64,000 nucleotides of DNA. It comes from Armatimonadota bacterium (lineage in GTDB: Bacteria > Armatimonadota > Fimbriimonadia > Fimbriimonadales > Fimbriimonadaceae). Positions 16,798 to 24,021 of the stretch are shown piece by piece (position 1 is the stretch's first letter; every line of letters begins with the position of its first letter). A model generated the notes under the pieces. The model was not told the origin of the DNA and ran no database searches. It saw nothing but the letters and a program-made list of their open reading frames with translations. The DNA lies in assembly GCA_025360125.1 (NCBI GenBank), contig JANYCU010000037.1, positions 1-64,000 on the forward strand. The letters run 5' to 3'. Made by a program: the position numbers and the translations under genes.

Positions 16798-16838
16798 AGC
16801 CTCAAGCCACAAGAAAATTGAGCTTGCGGCTTGAAGCT
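16798..16838. repeat. Imperfect 16-bp hairpin between cyclophilin genes
   Basis: AGCCTCAAGCCACAAG (16798-16813) and CTTGCGGCTTGAAGCT (16823-16838) are complementary with two mismatches, around a 9-base loop. Flanking CTCAAGC/GGCTTGGGGCTT repeats extend the structure. It may partly terminate or protect the transcript between the two genes. Confidence 0.6.
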
Positions 16839-16851
16839 AGTGGCTTGGGGC

Positions 16852-17454
16852 TTATTTAACCGGCCACTTCGCGATCTTGACCGTCATTTCAATCCGCGAA
16901 TTAGGCATTTCCATCTCATTTCGAGGTTGGGCGACGATCTTGTCGGCAACGTCCAATCCCGAGACGACTTCACCAAACGCTGAATATTGGTGGTTGAGGC
17001 TCTTGGAATCTTGAACCATGATGAAGAACTGTGATCCGGCAGAGTCTGGGTCTTGGGATCGGGCCATCGAGAGGACTCCTCGCTTGTGGTTGAGATTATT
17101 AAACTCGGCTTTAACTCCGTAGCCGGGGCCGCCTTGTCCGTATTTAGATGTGTCTGAACCCTTGGTGTTGGGGTCGCCACCTTGAATCATGAAGTTTGGA
17201 ATGACGCGATGGAAAATCGTCTTGTCGTAGAAGCCCTTGTTGGCAAGCTTCTTAAAGTTTTCGACATGCTTTGGAGCTTTGTCGGGTCGAAACTTCAGAA
17301 CGATTTTTCCGAATTTTGTCGTGATCACCGCAACTTCTTCGCCATTTTTTGGCTTGGCAAATTTTGGTTCTTCGAGAGGGCCTTGGAATGGCTCGATGAC
17401 AGTGTTCGGTAGAACCGTTGCGATGGAGAGTGAGATTAGTGAGATGAGGGCCAT
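16852..17454 (-). CDS. Exported cyclophilin (peptidyl-prolyl cis-trans isomerase)
   Basis: 200 residues. The N-terminus MALISLISLSIATVLPNT is a signal sequence, then a short linker leads to the cyclophilin domain with IFHRVIPNFMIQGG, DSAGSQFFIM and the ending TVKIAKWPVK shared with the lipoprotein paralogue. The enzyme acts in the periplasm. An AGGA site lies 7 bases before the ATG. It starts 12 bases after dapB ends, so it is probably co-transcribed with dapB. Confidence 0.9.
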   Translation of the reverse strand: MALISLISLSIATVLPNTVIEPFQGPLEEPKFAKPKNGEEVAVITTKFGKIVLKFRPDKAPKHVENFKKLANKGFYDKTIFHRVIPNFMIQGGDPNTKGSDTSKYGQGGPGYGVKAEFNNLNHKRGVLSMARSQDPDSAGSQFFIMVQDSKSLNHQYSAFGEVVSGLDVADKIVAQPRNEMEMPNSRIEMTVKIAKWPVK

Positions 17455-17466
17455 GAGTTTCCTATT

Positions 17467-18231
17467 TTACAGCAAATGCTCCATTCCAACCGTAAAGCCA
17501 GTCAGTTGGCCTACTTTGGAACAACACAATTTGATGCCCATTTCAAAAGACGAACGATCCATCGAATCGTGTCGGATGGTGAGCAATTCTCCCACTCCGC
17601 CGAAATGAACTTCTTGGTGAGCCAAGAGTCCCGGTAGCCGAACCGAGTGGATCGTGACGTCGCTGACATTGGCTCCCCTTGCTCCCGCCGCCTTCAGTTG
17701 TTGCTCGGGAAGCGGGGTTGTGGCCTTCGTGCGGGCGGCCGAAATCATTTCGGCGGTGCGCATCGCGGTTCCACTGGGGGCATCGACTTTCTTTTCGTGG
17801 TGAAGTTCGATGATCTCAGCGTCGGGCAGATACTTGGCCGCCATGGCCGAGAATTGCATCATGAGCACGGCTCCGATGGAAAAATTGGGGACCAAAAGGC
17901 AGGACGCTATTGTGGTTGCAGATTTGAGGGCTTCGATGTCTTCGGCGGGGACTCCGGTTGCGCCGATGACGACAGGGATGCCCAGCTTTACCGCGGTTAG
18001 GGCGTGCTGGCCCGCAGTCTTGCCGATGGTGAATTCGAGCATCACATCTGGCTTGGTTCGCTCGAGGCAGGCCGAGAGGTCGCTTTCGATAGGGAGACCG
18101 AATTCGGAGGAGTCGCTTGGACTCCGATCGACCATTCCGACGAGGGTAAACGCTGGGTCGTTGAAGAAACAGCGCGACGCCGTCGCTCCCATTCGGCCTG
18201 CGGCTCCGACAACAACAACACGGGTGGACAT
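17467..18231 (-). CDS. dapB: 4-hydroxy-tetrahydrodipicolinate reductase
   Basis: 254 residues, the usual length. The N-terminal NAD(P)H loop is VVVGAAGRMG; the middle has ATG and PNFSIGAV; the catalytic signature ELHHEKKVDAPSGTA is complete (His pair, Lys and the PSGT substrate loop); and HSVRLPGLLAHQEVHFGG completes the fold. It reduces the dapA product on the path to diaminopimelate and lysine, needed for peptidoglycan. Other lysine genes are not adjacent, but aspartate kinase, the first step, is present at 43761-45119. It is the first gene of a cluster with three cyclophilins. Confidence 0.94.
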   Translation of the reverse strand: MSTRVVVVGAAGRMGATASRCFFNDPAFTLVGMVDRSPSDSSEFGLPIESDLSACLERTKPDVMLEFTIGKTAGQHALTAVKLGIPVVIGATGVPAEDIEALKSATTIASCLLVPNFSIGAVLMMQFSAMAAKYLPDAEIIELHHEKKVDAPSGTAMRTAEMISAARTKATTPLPEQQLKAAGARGANVSDVTIHSVRLPGLLAHQEVHFGGVGELLTIRHDSMDRSSFEMGIKLCCSKVGQLTGFTVGMEHLL

Positions 18232-18285
18232 GCCATAAGGTTACTTGAACCAAATCAAGGCGAATCCCGTATTATGGGATAGAAA

Positions 18286-18678
18286 TTGGAAATCCTGGCT
18301 CAAGCAAGTAGTCCCGGCCTATCTGGCGAAATGGCAGGAATAGTTATTTTTATCTTCCTGGCTTTTACGGCCGCCATTGGCTGGTGGCAATTGAGTCTCA
18401 AACGGGAATTCAAAGTAGCTTTGGAGATGTTCCAAATGAACCCATCGGACAAGGGGGCCGAAAAACGCCTTGTTGATGCCGCGAGGTATCGAGCCGATGA
18501 TGGAAAGTCATCGGTTGATGTGGCCCGGTTGATCCAGGAGCAACTTGAAATTAGGCAACGTGAACTCGGTGGAAAAAGCAAATTTGTAGCCGAGCTTGCG
18601 ACTTTGGTGGATATTCATAAGCGGGGAGGCTTAACTGACGAGGAATTTGATCGAGCCAAGACCAAACTACTCGACTAA
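18286..18678 (+). CDS. Single-span membrane protein with SHOCT domain
   Basis: 130 residues from a TTG start, 10 bases after a TATTAT box. One membrane span (about residues 16-35, ending in GWWQL) is followed by a helical cytoplasmic region and a C-terminal SHOCT motif: LATLVDIHKRGGLTDEEFDR then AKTKLL. SHOCT tails are short oligomerisation-type modules found on many unrelated bacterial proteins. Function unknown. A related gene follows immediately (18713-19142), and the two were probably produced by duplication. Confidence 0.7.
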   Translation: MEILAQASSPGLSGEMAGIVIFIFLAFTAAIGWWQLSLKREFKVALEMFQMNPSDKGAEKRLVDAARYRADDGKSSVDVARLIQEQLEIRQRELGGKSKFVAELATLVDIHKRGGLTDEEFDRAKTKLLD

Positions 18679-18712
18679 CGACCTTGCTATTTCGTATGAT
18701 TAGATGAGATTC

Positions 18713-19142
18713 ATGGATTTGTTTCTACAAGTTAGACCATCGACCCAATATGATCCGTACAATCCGGCGACGAGTCACCAGTCGAATGGCGATGATATAG
18801 TGGTTTGGGGATTGACCTTTTTTGTCATCATTGCAATTGCGGTTTTTTTGGTGGCTTTTCGTGGTCAAAACTAGTTTCAATGAAGCGAAAGATGCCTTTC
18901 GCCGAAATCCCACTGACCCCGTGACGAAGCAAAATCTCATTGACGCAGCAAAGCGGGTGAGCAACGACGGTCAAACAAGTTATGAAGTGATGGCGATGCT
19001 TGAAGCCCAGCATGATCGCGAGAAGCGTCAAGCCTCGAAAAAATCTATTGCGACCGAGCTTGAGACACTGGCCGATCTCCGCGGCAGAGGCGTATTAACC
19101 GATGAGGAATTTGAATTAGCTAAGAAGAAACTCCTAACCTGA
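18713..19142 (+). pseudogene. Second SHOCT membrane protein, frameshifted at a T7 run
   Basis: The N-terminal part starts at the ATG at 18713 and encodes a hydrophobic span but stops at the TAG at 18872-18874. The C-terminal half (N-E-A-K-D-A-F-R-R-N-P to the SHOCT motif GVLTDEEFELAKKKLL) lies in the next frame. Removing one T from the seven at 18843-18849 joins them and gives ...VFWW... exactly aligned with the GWW of the upstream paralogue, with no gap up to the conserved NP. It is therefore a single gene with a one-base insertion, or one rescued by slippage on the T-run, or an error in the assembled sequence. Confidence 0.75.
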
Positions 19143-19215
19143 GCAAATTTACGTCTAAAGTACGGCATTTTGGGACAAATGTCCACCGAAATTGGGTAAA
19201 AATAGGACATCCCCA

Positions 19216-21408
19216 ATGAGTGAGCCTGACCCTAGGAGTATCATCGTCGAGTCGGACCTGGATTCCCGGGGACGTCTCGGCCGAACGACGCTCACGATCG
19301 AAAATGGGGTCGCCACCCGCACCGAATTGACTCCGATTGGCGAAGAAACGATTGGCGAATACAAAGTCGCTGACCTTACTAACCCGCGCCTTGAAGACTT
19401 GGTCGACGCTACCGCACTGATCGCGGATATTAATGGACACTCGGTCGAGCTCATTCGGGCAACCAACCGTCAAAACCTACCCCTCGCTAGCCTCGAAAAG
19501 CAACTTAAAGCCCTCGTCGCAGGCAAGCCAGTGCCAGCCGCAGATAACGAAATGCGAGTCTGCCCCAAGTGTGGCCGACCACTTCCGCAATACAACAACG
19601 TCTGCGAGGCGTGCGTTCACCGCGGCAAAACGCTGCTTAGACTGTTTGGATACACGAAGGAGTATCGCGGACGCTTGGTGTGGGGAAGTTTGCTCAGCAT
19701 CGGCGGAATGGGCCTCGAACTCGTCCCCCCTTTCCTGCAGATGTTGCTGATCGACAACGCGTTGCGACACAAAGACGCTGCACTATTTGGCCGACTGATC
19801 CTGATCTACATTGGCGTCCGAGTTTTGATTCTCTTCGTGCAGATTGCCCGTGGCCGAAACGTTGGGTTCCTGGGAGCAAAGATTGCGGTTTCGATTCGGG
19901 ACAGTCTGTTTAGAAAGCTTCAATCGTTATCCCTCAACTTCTACGATAAGCGGAACGTCGGTTCGCTCATGTCGAGAATGACCAACGATACAGGCGCTTT
20001 GTATGACGTTCTCGTCGATGGAATCCCAGTTCTGTTGAACCAAGCGATCCTGATTGTTGCGATTCCGATTACCATGATGGTGATCAACTGGAGAATTGGC
20101 CTTTTGGCCATCGTTCCGCTTCCATTCGTCATGGTTTCGGTGCATATCTTCCGCAAGAAGATGAACCGAGTGTGGAGCCGCTTCTGGCACCAGTGGAGCC
20201 GAACGGGCGCGACACTCAACGGTACCTTGCAGGGAACTCGGGTCGTCAAAGCTTTCTTTGGCGAAGACCGAGAAGTCAAAAAATTTAATAAGCGGATTAC
20301 CGATTTGGCCGATAGCGGATACATTGCTGAATCGAGTTGGGCCACGTTCTTTCCTTTCGTTTTGTTTGCCATGTTCCTTGGCGTGATTACGGTGTGGACG
20401 GTGGGTGGCAACGCGGTTTTAGCAGGCACGATGACGGTCGGCCAACTGGTTGCCTTTATCGCCTATGTTCAGCGCCTCAATGACCCTTTGATGACGCTTC
20501 AGCGAATCATTGACTGGTCAACTCGGGCCCTGACTGCCGCCGAGCGAGTCTTCGAGATCATGGATACGCCGGACGACATCAAAGATAACGAAAACTCAGT
20601 GGCAATGCCCGTCGTTCGGGGTGACGTTAAGTTGACCGAGGTTCACTTTGGCTACGATAAATTGCGGACGATTTTGCATGGCGTTGATCTGGAGGTGAAG
20701 GCGGGCGAAATGATCGGAATTGTTGGCCATTCAGGATCAGGCAAGACCACGCTGATCAACATGATCCTTCGGTTCTATGATCCAACCCAAGGGCATATTG
20801 AGCTCGACGGGGTTGACCTTCGCAACATCAAGATTGAAGATTTCCGTCGCCAGGTCGGCGTTGTGCTGCAAGAAAGCTATTTGTTCCCCGGTTCGATCAT
20901 GCACAACATTGCTTACGGTCGTCCAGACGCTTCGATGAAAGAAGTCATGGCGGCGGCGAAGGCTGCGAATGCCCACGACTTCATCTGCAAGTTCCCCGAC
21001 GGGTACGACACCTACGTTGGCGAGCGCGGTCAGCGGCTGAGCGGTGGGGAACGGCAACGAATTTCGATTGCCCGAGCGATTTTGCACAATCCGAAAGTCT
21101 TGATCCTTGATGAGGCAACCGCCAGCGTCGATACTGAAACCGAAAGGTTGATTCAGGAAGCGATTGAGAATTTGGTTGATGGTCGAACGGTCTTCGCGAT
21201 TGCTCACCGACTTTCCACGTTAAGGAATGCCGACCGATTGGTCGTCATGGACGAAGGGCGCATAGCCGAGATGGGAACTCATGAGGAACTTCTTGCCCTG
21301 CCCGATGGTATCTATGCAAAGCTGGTCCGAATGCAAAGCGAAATTAGCAAGATGCGTCAGAATATGCTGGGCGTCGAAGAAGTCGAAGAAGAAAAGGTCG
21401 AAGCTTAA
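19216..21408 (+). CDS. ABC exporter (permease-ATPase fusion) with N-terminal zinc ribbon
   Basis: 730 residues from the ATG at 19216 (AGGA site upstream). Residues 1-110 form an unusual N-terminal domain, then a zinc ribbon (CPKCGRPLPQ, C-E-A-C near residues 115-135), then a six-span exporter membrane domain (about 145-430) and a C-terminal ATPase: Walker A GHSGSGKTT, signature RLSGGERQR, Walker B VLILDEATAS and the H-loop FAIAHRLS. MsbA-like half-transporters with this build work as homodimers that export lipids or small molecules. The zinc ribbon lies on the cytoplasmic side and could sense metal or bind a partner. The substrate is not deducible. Confidence 0.88.
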   Translation: MSEPDPRSIIVESDLDSRGRLGRTTLTIENGVATRTELTPIGEETIGEYKVADLTNPRLEDLVDATALIADINGHSVELIRATNRQNLPLASLEKQLKALVAGKPVPAADNEMRVCPKCGRPLPQYNNVCEACVHRGKTLLRLFGYTKEYRGRLVWGSLLSIGGMGLELVPPFLQMLLIDNALRHKDAALFGRLILIYIGVRVLILFVQIARGRNVGFLGAKIAVSIRDSLFRKLQSLSLNFYDKRNVGSLMSRMTNDTGALYDVLVDGIPVLLNQAILIVAIPITMMVINWRIGLLAIVPLPFVMVSVHIFRKKMNRVWSRFWHQWSRTGATLNGTLQGTRVVKAFFGEDREVKKFNKRITDLADSGYIAESSWATFFPFVLFAMFLGVITVWTVGGNAVLAGTMTVGQLVAFIAYVQRLNDPLMTLQRIIDWSTRALTAAERVFEIMDTPDDIKDNENSVAMPVVRGDVKLTEVHFGYDKLRTILHGVDLEVKAGEMIGIVGHSGSGKTTLINMILRFYDPTQGHIELDGVDLRNIKIEDFRRQVGVVLQESYLFPGSIMHNIAYGRPDASMKEVMAAAKAANAHDFICKFPDGYDTYVGERGQRLSGGERQRISIARAILHNPKVLILDEATASVDTETERLIQEAIENLVDGRTVFAIAHRLSTLRNADRLVVMDEGRIAEMGTHEELLALPDGIYAKLVRMQSEISKMRQNMLGVEEVEEEKVEA

Positions 21409-21439
21409 TACCAATACCTCGGTAGCAAAAGAGCCAAGC

Positions 21440-21511
21440 ATGAAGATTATTCGTGAGCCATCGTGGGCGGATGAACTTGCTGCCGACGCTAAGAAACCGA
21501 ATCAAATATGA
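21440..21511 (+). CDS. Possible 23-residue leader peptide, coupled to the amidase gene
   Basis: A short open frame (MKIIREPSWADELAADAKK, then four more residues) whose stop overlaps the amidase start as ATGA. It is the only frame linking the ABC exporter and the amidase gene and could couple their translation. Its ribosome site is weak (AAGAG-like), and there is no protein-level evidence. Confidence 0.35.
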   Translation: MKIIREPSWADELAADAKKPNQI

Positions 21512-22182
21512 AACTCATTTCCCAACTTGTCTTTTGCGCAACAGTTCTTGCGACTGCCGTCTGCCAAGCTCAGACCGTTTGCATCGACCCAGGTCACCCC
21601 AGCGAAGTCGGAAGTGGCACCCACGGAAAGAAAATAACCGAGATAGCGGCGGCTTGGAAAGTTGCCCAGTTTCTCAAGACCGAGTTGGAGAACGCAGGTA
21701 TCAAGGTCGTCATGACCAAGAGTAGTGAGAACGAATTTGTCAAAAACAAGAATCGAGCGAGTATCGCCAACAAGTGCAAAGCTGATTTAATGGTGCGCTT
21801 GCATTGCGATTCGGAATCAGGATCCGGGTTTGCGGTCTATATTCCGAAGAAGACCGGAACCGCGCAAGGAAAAACCGGACCTTCGAAATCAGTCTTATCC
21901 GAATGTGGAAAGGCAGGCCCAATTTTTCACACGGAACTTGCGGCGAGATTGAAAGGCAAGCTGAAGGACAACGGACTGCTGCCCGATACCGCGACAGCAG
22001 TTGGTGGCAAATTTGGAGCCTTGATTGGTTCAATTTTCTCCGAAGTTCCGGTCGTTTTGGTCGAGATGTGCCGACTGAAGAATCCCAAAGACGAAGCGTT
22101 TATAGCAAAGCCAGCTGGACAGAAAGCAATGGCAGTTGCATTGGCCCGTGCAACTTTAAAGGTCGTTCGACCGGATAAATAG
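21508..22182 (+). CDS. Secreted N-acetylmuramoyl-L-alanine amidase (Amidase_3)
   Basis: 224 residues. The signal peptide ends at about residue 22 (CQAQ). The zinc-dependent Amidase_3 fold shows the first ligand in C-I-D-P-G-H-P, the second in the Glu of HGKKITE, the third in MVRLHCDS, and the catalytic Glu in V-L-V-E-M-C. It cleaves the amide bond between muramic acid and the peptide stem. It is compact and carries no extra wall-binding repeats. The start overlaps the stop of a short upstream frame (ATGA). Confidence 0.9.
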   Translation: MKLISQLVFCATVLATAVCQAQTVCIDPGHPSEVGSGTHGKKITEIAAAWKVAQFLKTELENAGIKVVMTKSSENEFVKNKNRASIANKCKADLMVRLHCDSESGSGFAVYIPKKTGTAQGKTGPSKSVLSECGKAGPIFHTELAARLKGKLKDNGLLPDTATAVGGKFGALIGSIFSEVPVVLVEMCRLKNPKDEAFIAKPAGQKAMAVALARATLKVVRPDK

Positions 22183-22200
22183 TACAATTGGATAACTTTC

Positions 22201-22983
22201 ATGCAAACCGTTGACCTAGAAGTGGTCATTCCTGCCTATAACGAACAAGACCGCATCGGTCGGACGCTTGATCGCGTCTGTGAATACTACGGTGGACAAT
22301 CGTACACATGGCGATGCACGATTGTTAGTGATGGCTCGACCGATAATACTGAGTCAATTGTTGCTGCATTTTGCAAGGATCATCCCGAGTTTCATTTGGA
22401 GCATTACACTCAGAATCGGGGAAAAGGTTACGCCGTTCGGCTTGGAATGTTGAAAGCCCAGGCGAGCAGAATCTTGTTTTGCGACGCCGACTCAGCTACC
22501 CCTCAAAGTGAAACGGAAAAGCTTTGGAAGGCGATGGACGAAGGCTTTGATATCGCGATCGGAAGTCGTCCCCTGAAGGATTCTAACCTCGAAGTACACC
22601 AACCATGGTGGCGTGAGCATCTTGGGCGGGTGTTCAATCGCGCGGTACAAACGCTGGCGACGAAGGGGATCGACGACACCCAATGCGGATTCAAGATATT
22701 TACCCAAAAAGCCGCTCAAGATATTTTCTGCCGATGTGAGTTTGATGGGTTTAGCTTTGATTTTGAAGCCCTTATGATTGCCCGCGACCTGGAATACAGA
22801 ATCGCTGAGATTCCCATTCGCTGGAGTCACCAAGAAGGCTCAAAAGTAAGTATGTGGAGGGATGGCCCTAAAATGCTACGAGACCTGGTGAAGCTTCGCG
22901 CAAAGGGTAAACGGGCTCGCATTCGAATTAAGGACGGGACCAATAGCAGGGAACTGAACAATAGCGTTCAGGACCCGTGTTAA
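22201..22983 (+). CDS. GT2 glycosyltransferase, dolichyl/polyprenyl-phosphate glucosyltransferase type
   Basis: 260 residues. Starts V-V-I-P-A-Y-N-E, followed by V-S-D-G-S-T-D-N-T and the Mn-binding F-C-D-A-D-S-A-T-P (DAD in place of DxD), then ATKGIDDTQCGFKIF typical of ALG5/DPM-like enzymes, and ending with IPIRWSHQEGSKV. These enzymes transfer a hexose from a nucleotide sugar to a polyprenyl phosphate at the membrane. There is no C-terminal membrane pair, so it is probably peripheral. TACAAT lies 12 bases upstream of the ATG. Confidence 0.85.
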   Translation: MQTVDLEVVIPAYNEQDRIGRTLDRVCEYYGGQSYTWRCTIVSDGSTDNTESIVAAFCKDHPEFHLEHYTQNRGKGYAVRLGMLKAQASRILFCDADSATPQSETEKLWKAMDEGFDIAIGSRPLKDSNLEVHQPWWREHLGRVFNRAVQTLATKGIDDTQCGFKIFTQKAAQDIFCRCEFDGFSFDFEALMIARDLEYRIAEIPIRWSHQEGSKVSMWRDGPKMLRDLVKLRAKGKRARIRIKDGTNSRELNNSVQDPC

Positions 22984-22992
22984 CTGGGGAAT

Positions 22993-24021
22993 ATGGGAAC
23001 AACTTTTTGCTTAGCTGCGGTGTTGATGATGGGACAAACGTCATCGGGCGGGAGTCTGACCGAAAAGACGAGCCTCCTTTCGGACGACCTAAGACAAACG
23101 ATGACCTTGTTCGATATTTCGAAGGCAAAGGTCAAAACCGAAGCCGAGGGGAAAACCCTCATTACACAGTTCAATCAAAAACTGAATCAGGTTGCCCAGA
23201 ACGCGGTGAAATATCTGGTTCAGGCCAAAACGGATGAAGCGCGAATTCCGCTTGCCATGATTCGATTTGAGGCACTAGGCAGCTGCATTCAGAAGGATTC
23301 TCCGACCGAAGCAAACGCAGCCGAGATCGCGACCAAATACCGAGAGTCATCTGCGCTTTGCCCCTATATTGAGAAGTTAGTTTTCCTCCAGTACTTGGCG
23401 CGCGAAAAGTATATGCCGTTTGATGCTGAGTTAAAGAAGAGTAAAAATCCAGAAGTTGTTGCGTCGGCGAACCTGGCAATGTACTTTGCACAGACGATCG
23501 AAGACACGATCGACATCAATCGTTTTAAGCAGCTCGCTGAAATTTATCCAAACACCAAGGCGGGAAAACGCTCGGCAAGAGTTTACGATTTTAGAACCAA
23601 AATGAGCCTCGGAGCTCCAATGCCCGACCTTGAAGTGGAGCTACTGAACGGATACAAACTTCAAGTGAATTCGCTCAAAGGGCGAGTTGTGGTTCTTGAT
23701 TTTTACGGATTTTGGAGCTCGCCGTCAGTCGCCGAGATGCCCGAGATCAAGGATTATGTTGCAAAGAATCCGACGAAGCTGGCTTGGATCGGGGTGAATA
23801 CCGATACCTATACCAAGGCCTATATCACCCAGCGGCTCAAGGAAGGGCAAGCCAATTGGCAAAACTCGCTGGCGGGATCAACAGGTGGGCAATTACCGAT
23901 GGACCTTGGCGTGATTGCGTACCCCTCGAAGATCATTATTGATTCATTCGGGATCGTGAAGTACGTTCCGTCTATCCGCGATTGGCGGGCGGTTCTCGAA
24001 GAAGCACTTGGGCGGGCCTAA
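22993..24021 (+). CDS. Secreted TlpA/AhpC-type thioredoxin-fold protein lacking its active cysteines
   Basis: 342 residues. An N-terminal hydrophobic stretch suggests export. Residues 25-200 are a helical region without a known domain. Residues about 205-342 are a redoxin fold: P-M-P-D-L-E-V, then VVVLDFYGFWSSPSVAEMPE, and the cis-proline region I-A-Y-P-S-K-I-I-I-D. In active members the centre reads W-C-x-x-C; here both cysteines are replaced (SSPS). It is likely a binding or scaffolding member rather than a thiol oxidoreductase. The stop overlaps the convergent GH36-like gene by CTAA. Confidence 0.8.
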   Translation: MGTTFCLAAVLMMGQTSSGGSLTEKTSLLSDDLRQTMTLFDISKAKVKTEAEGKTLITQFNQKLNQVAQNAVKYLVQAKTDEARIPLAMIRFEALGSCIQKDSPTEANAAEIATKYRESSALCPYIEKLVFLQYLAREKYMPFDAELKKSKNPEVVASANLAMYFAQTIEDTIDINRFKQLAEIYPNTKAGKRSARVYDFRTKMSLGAPMPDLEVELLNGYKLQVNSLKGRVVVLDFYGFWSSPSVAEMPEIKDYVAKNPTKLAWIGVNTDTYTKAYITQRLKEGQANWQNSLAGSTGGQLPMDLGVIAYPSKIIIDSFGIVKYVPSIRDWRAVLEEALGRA

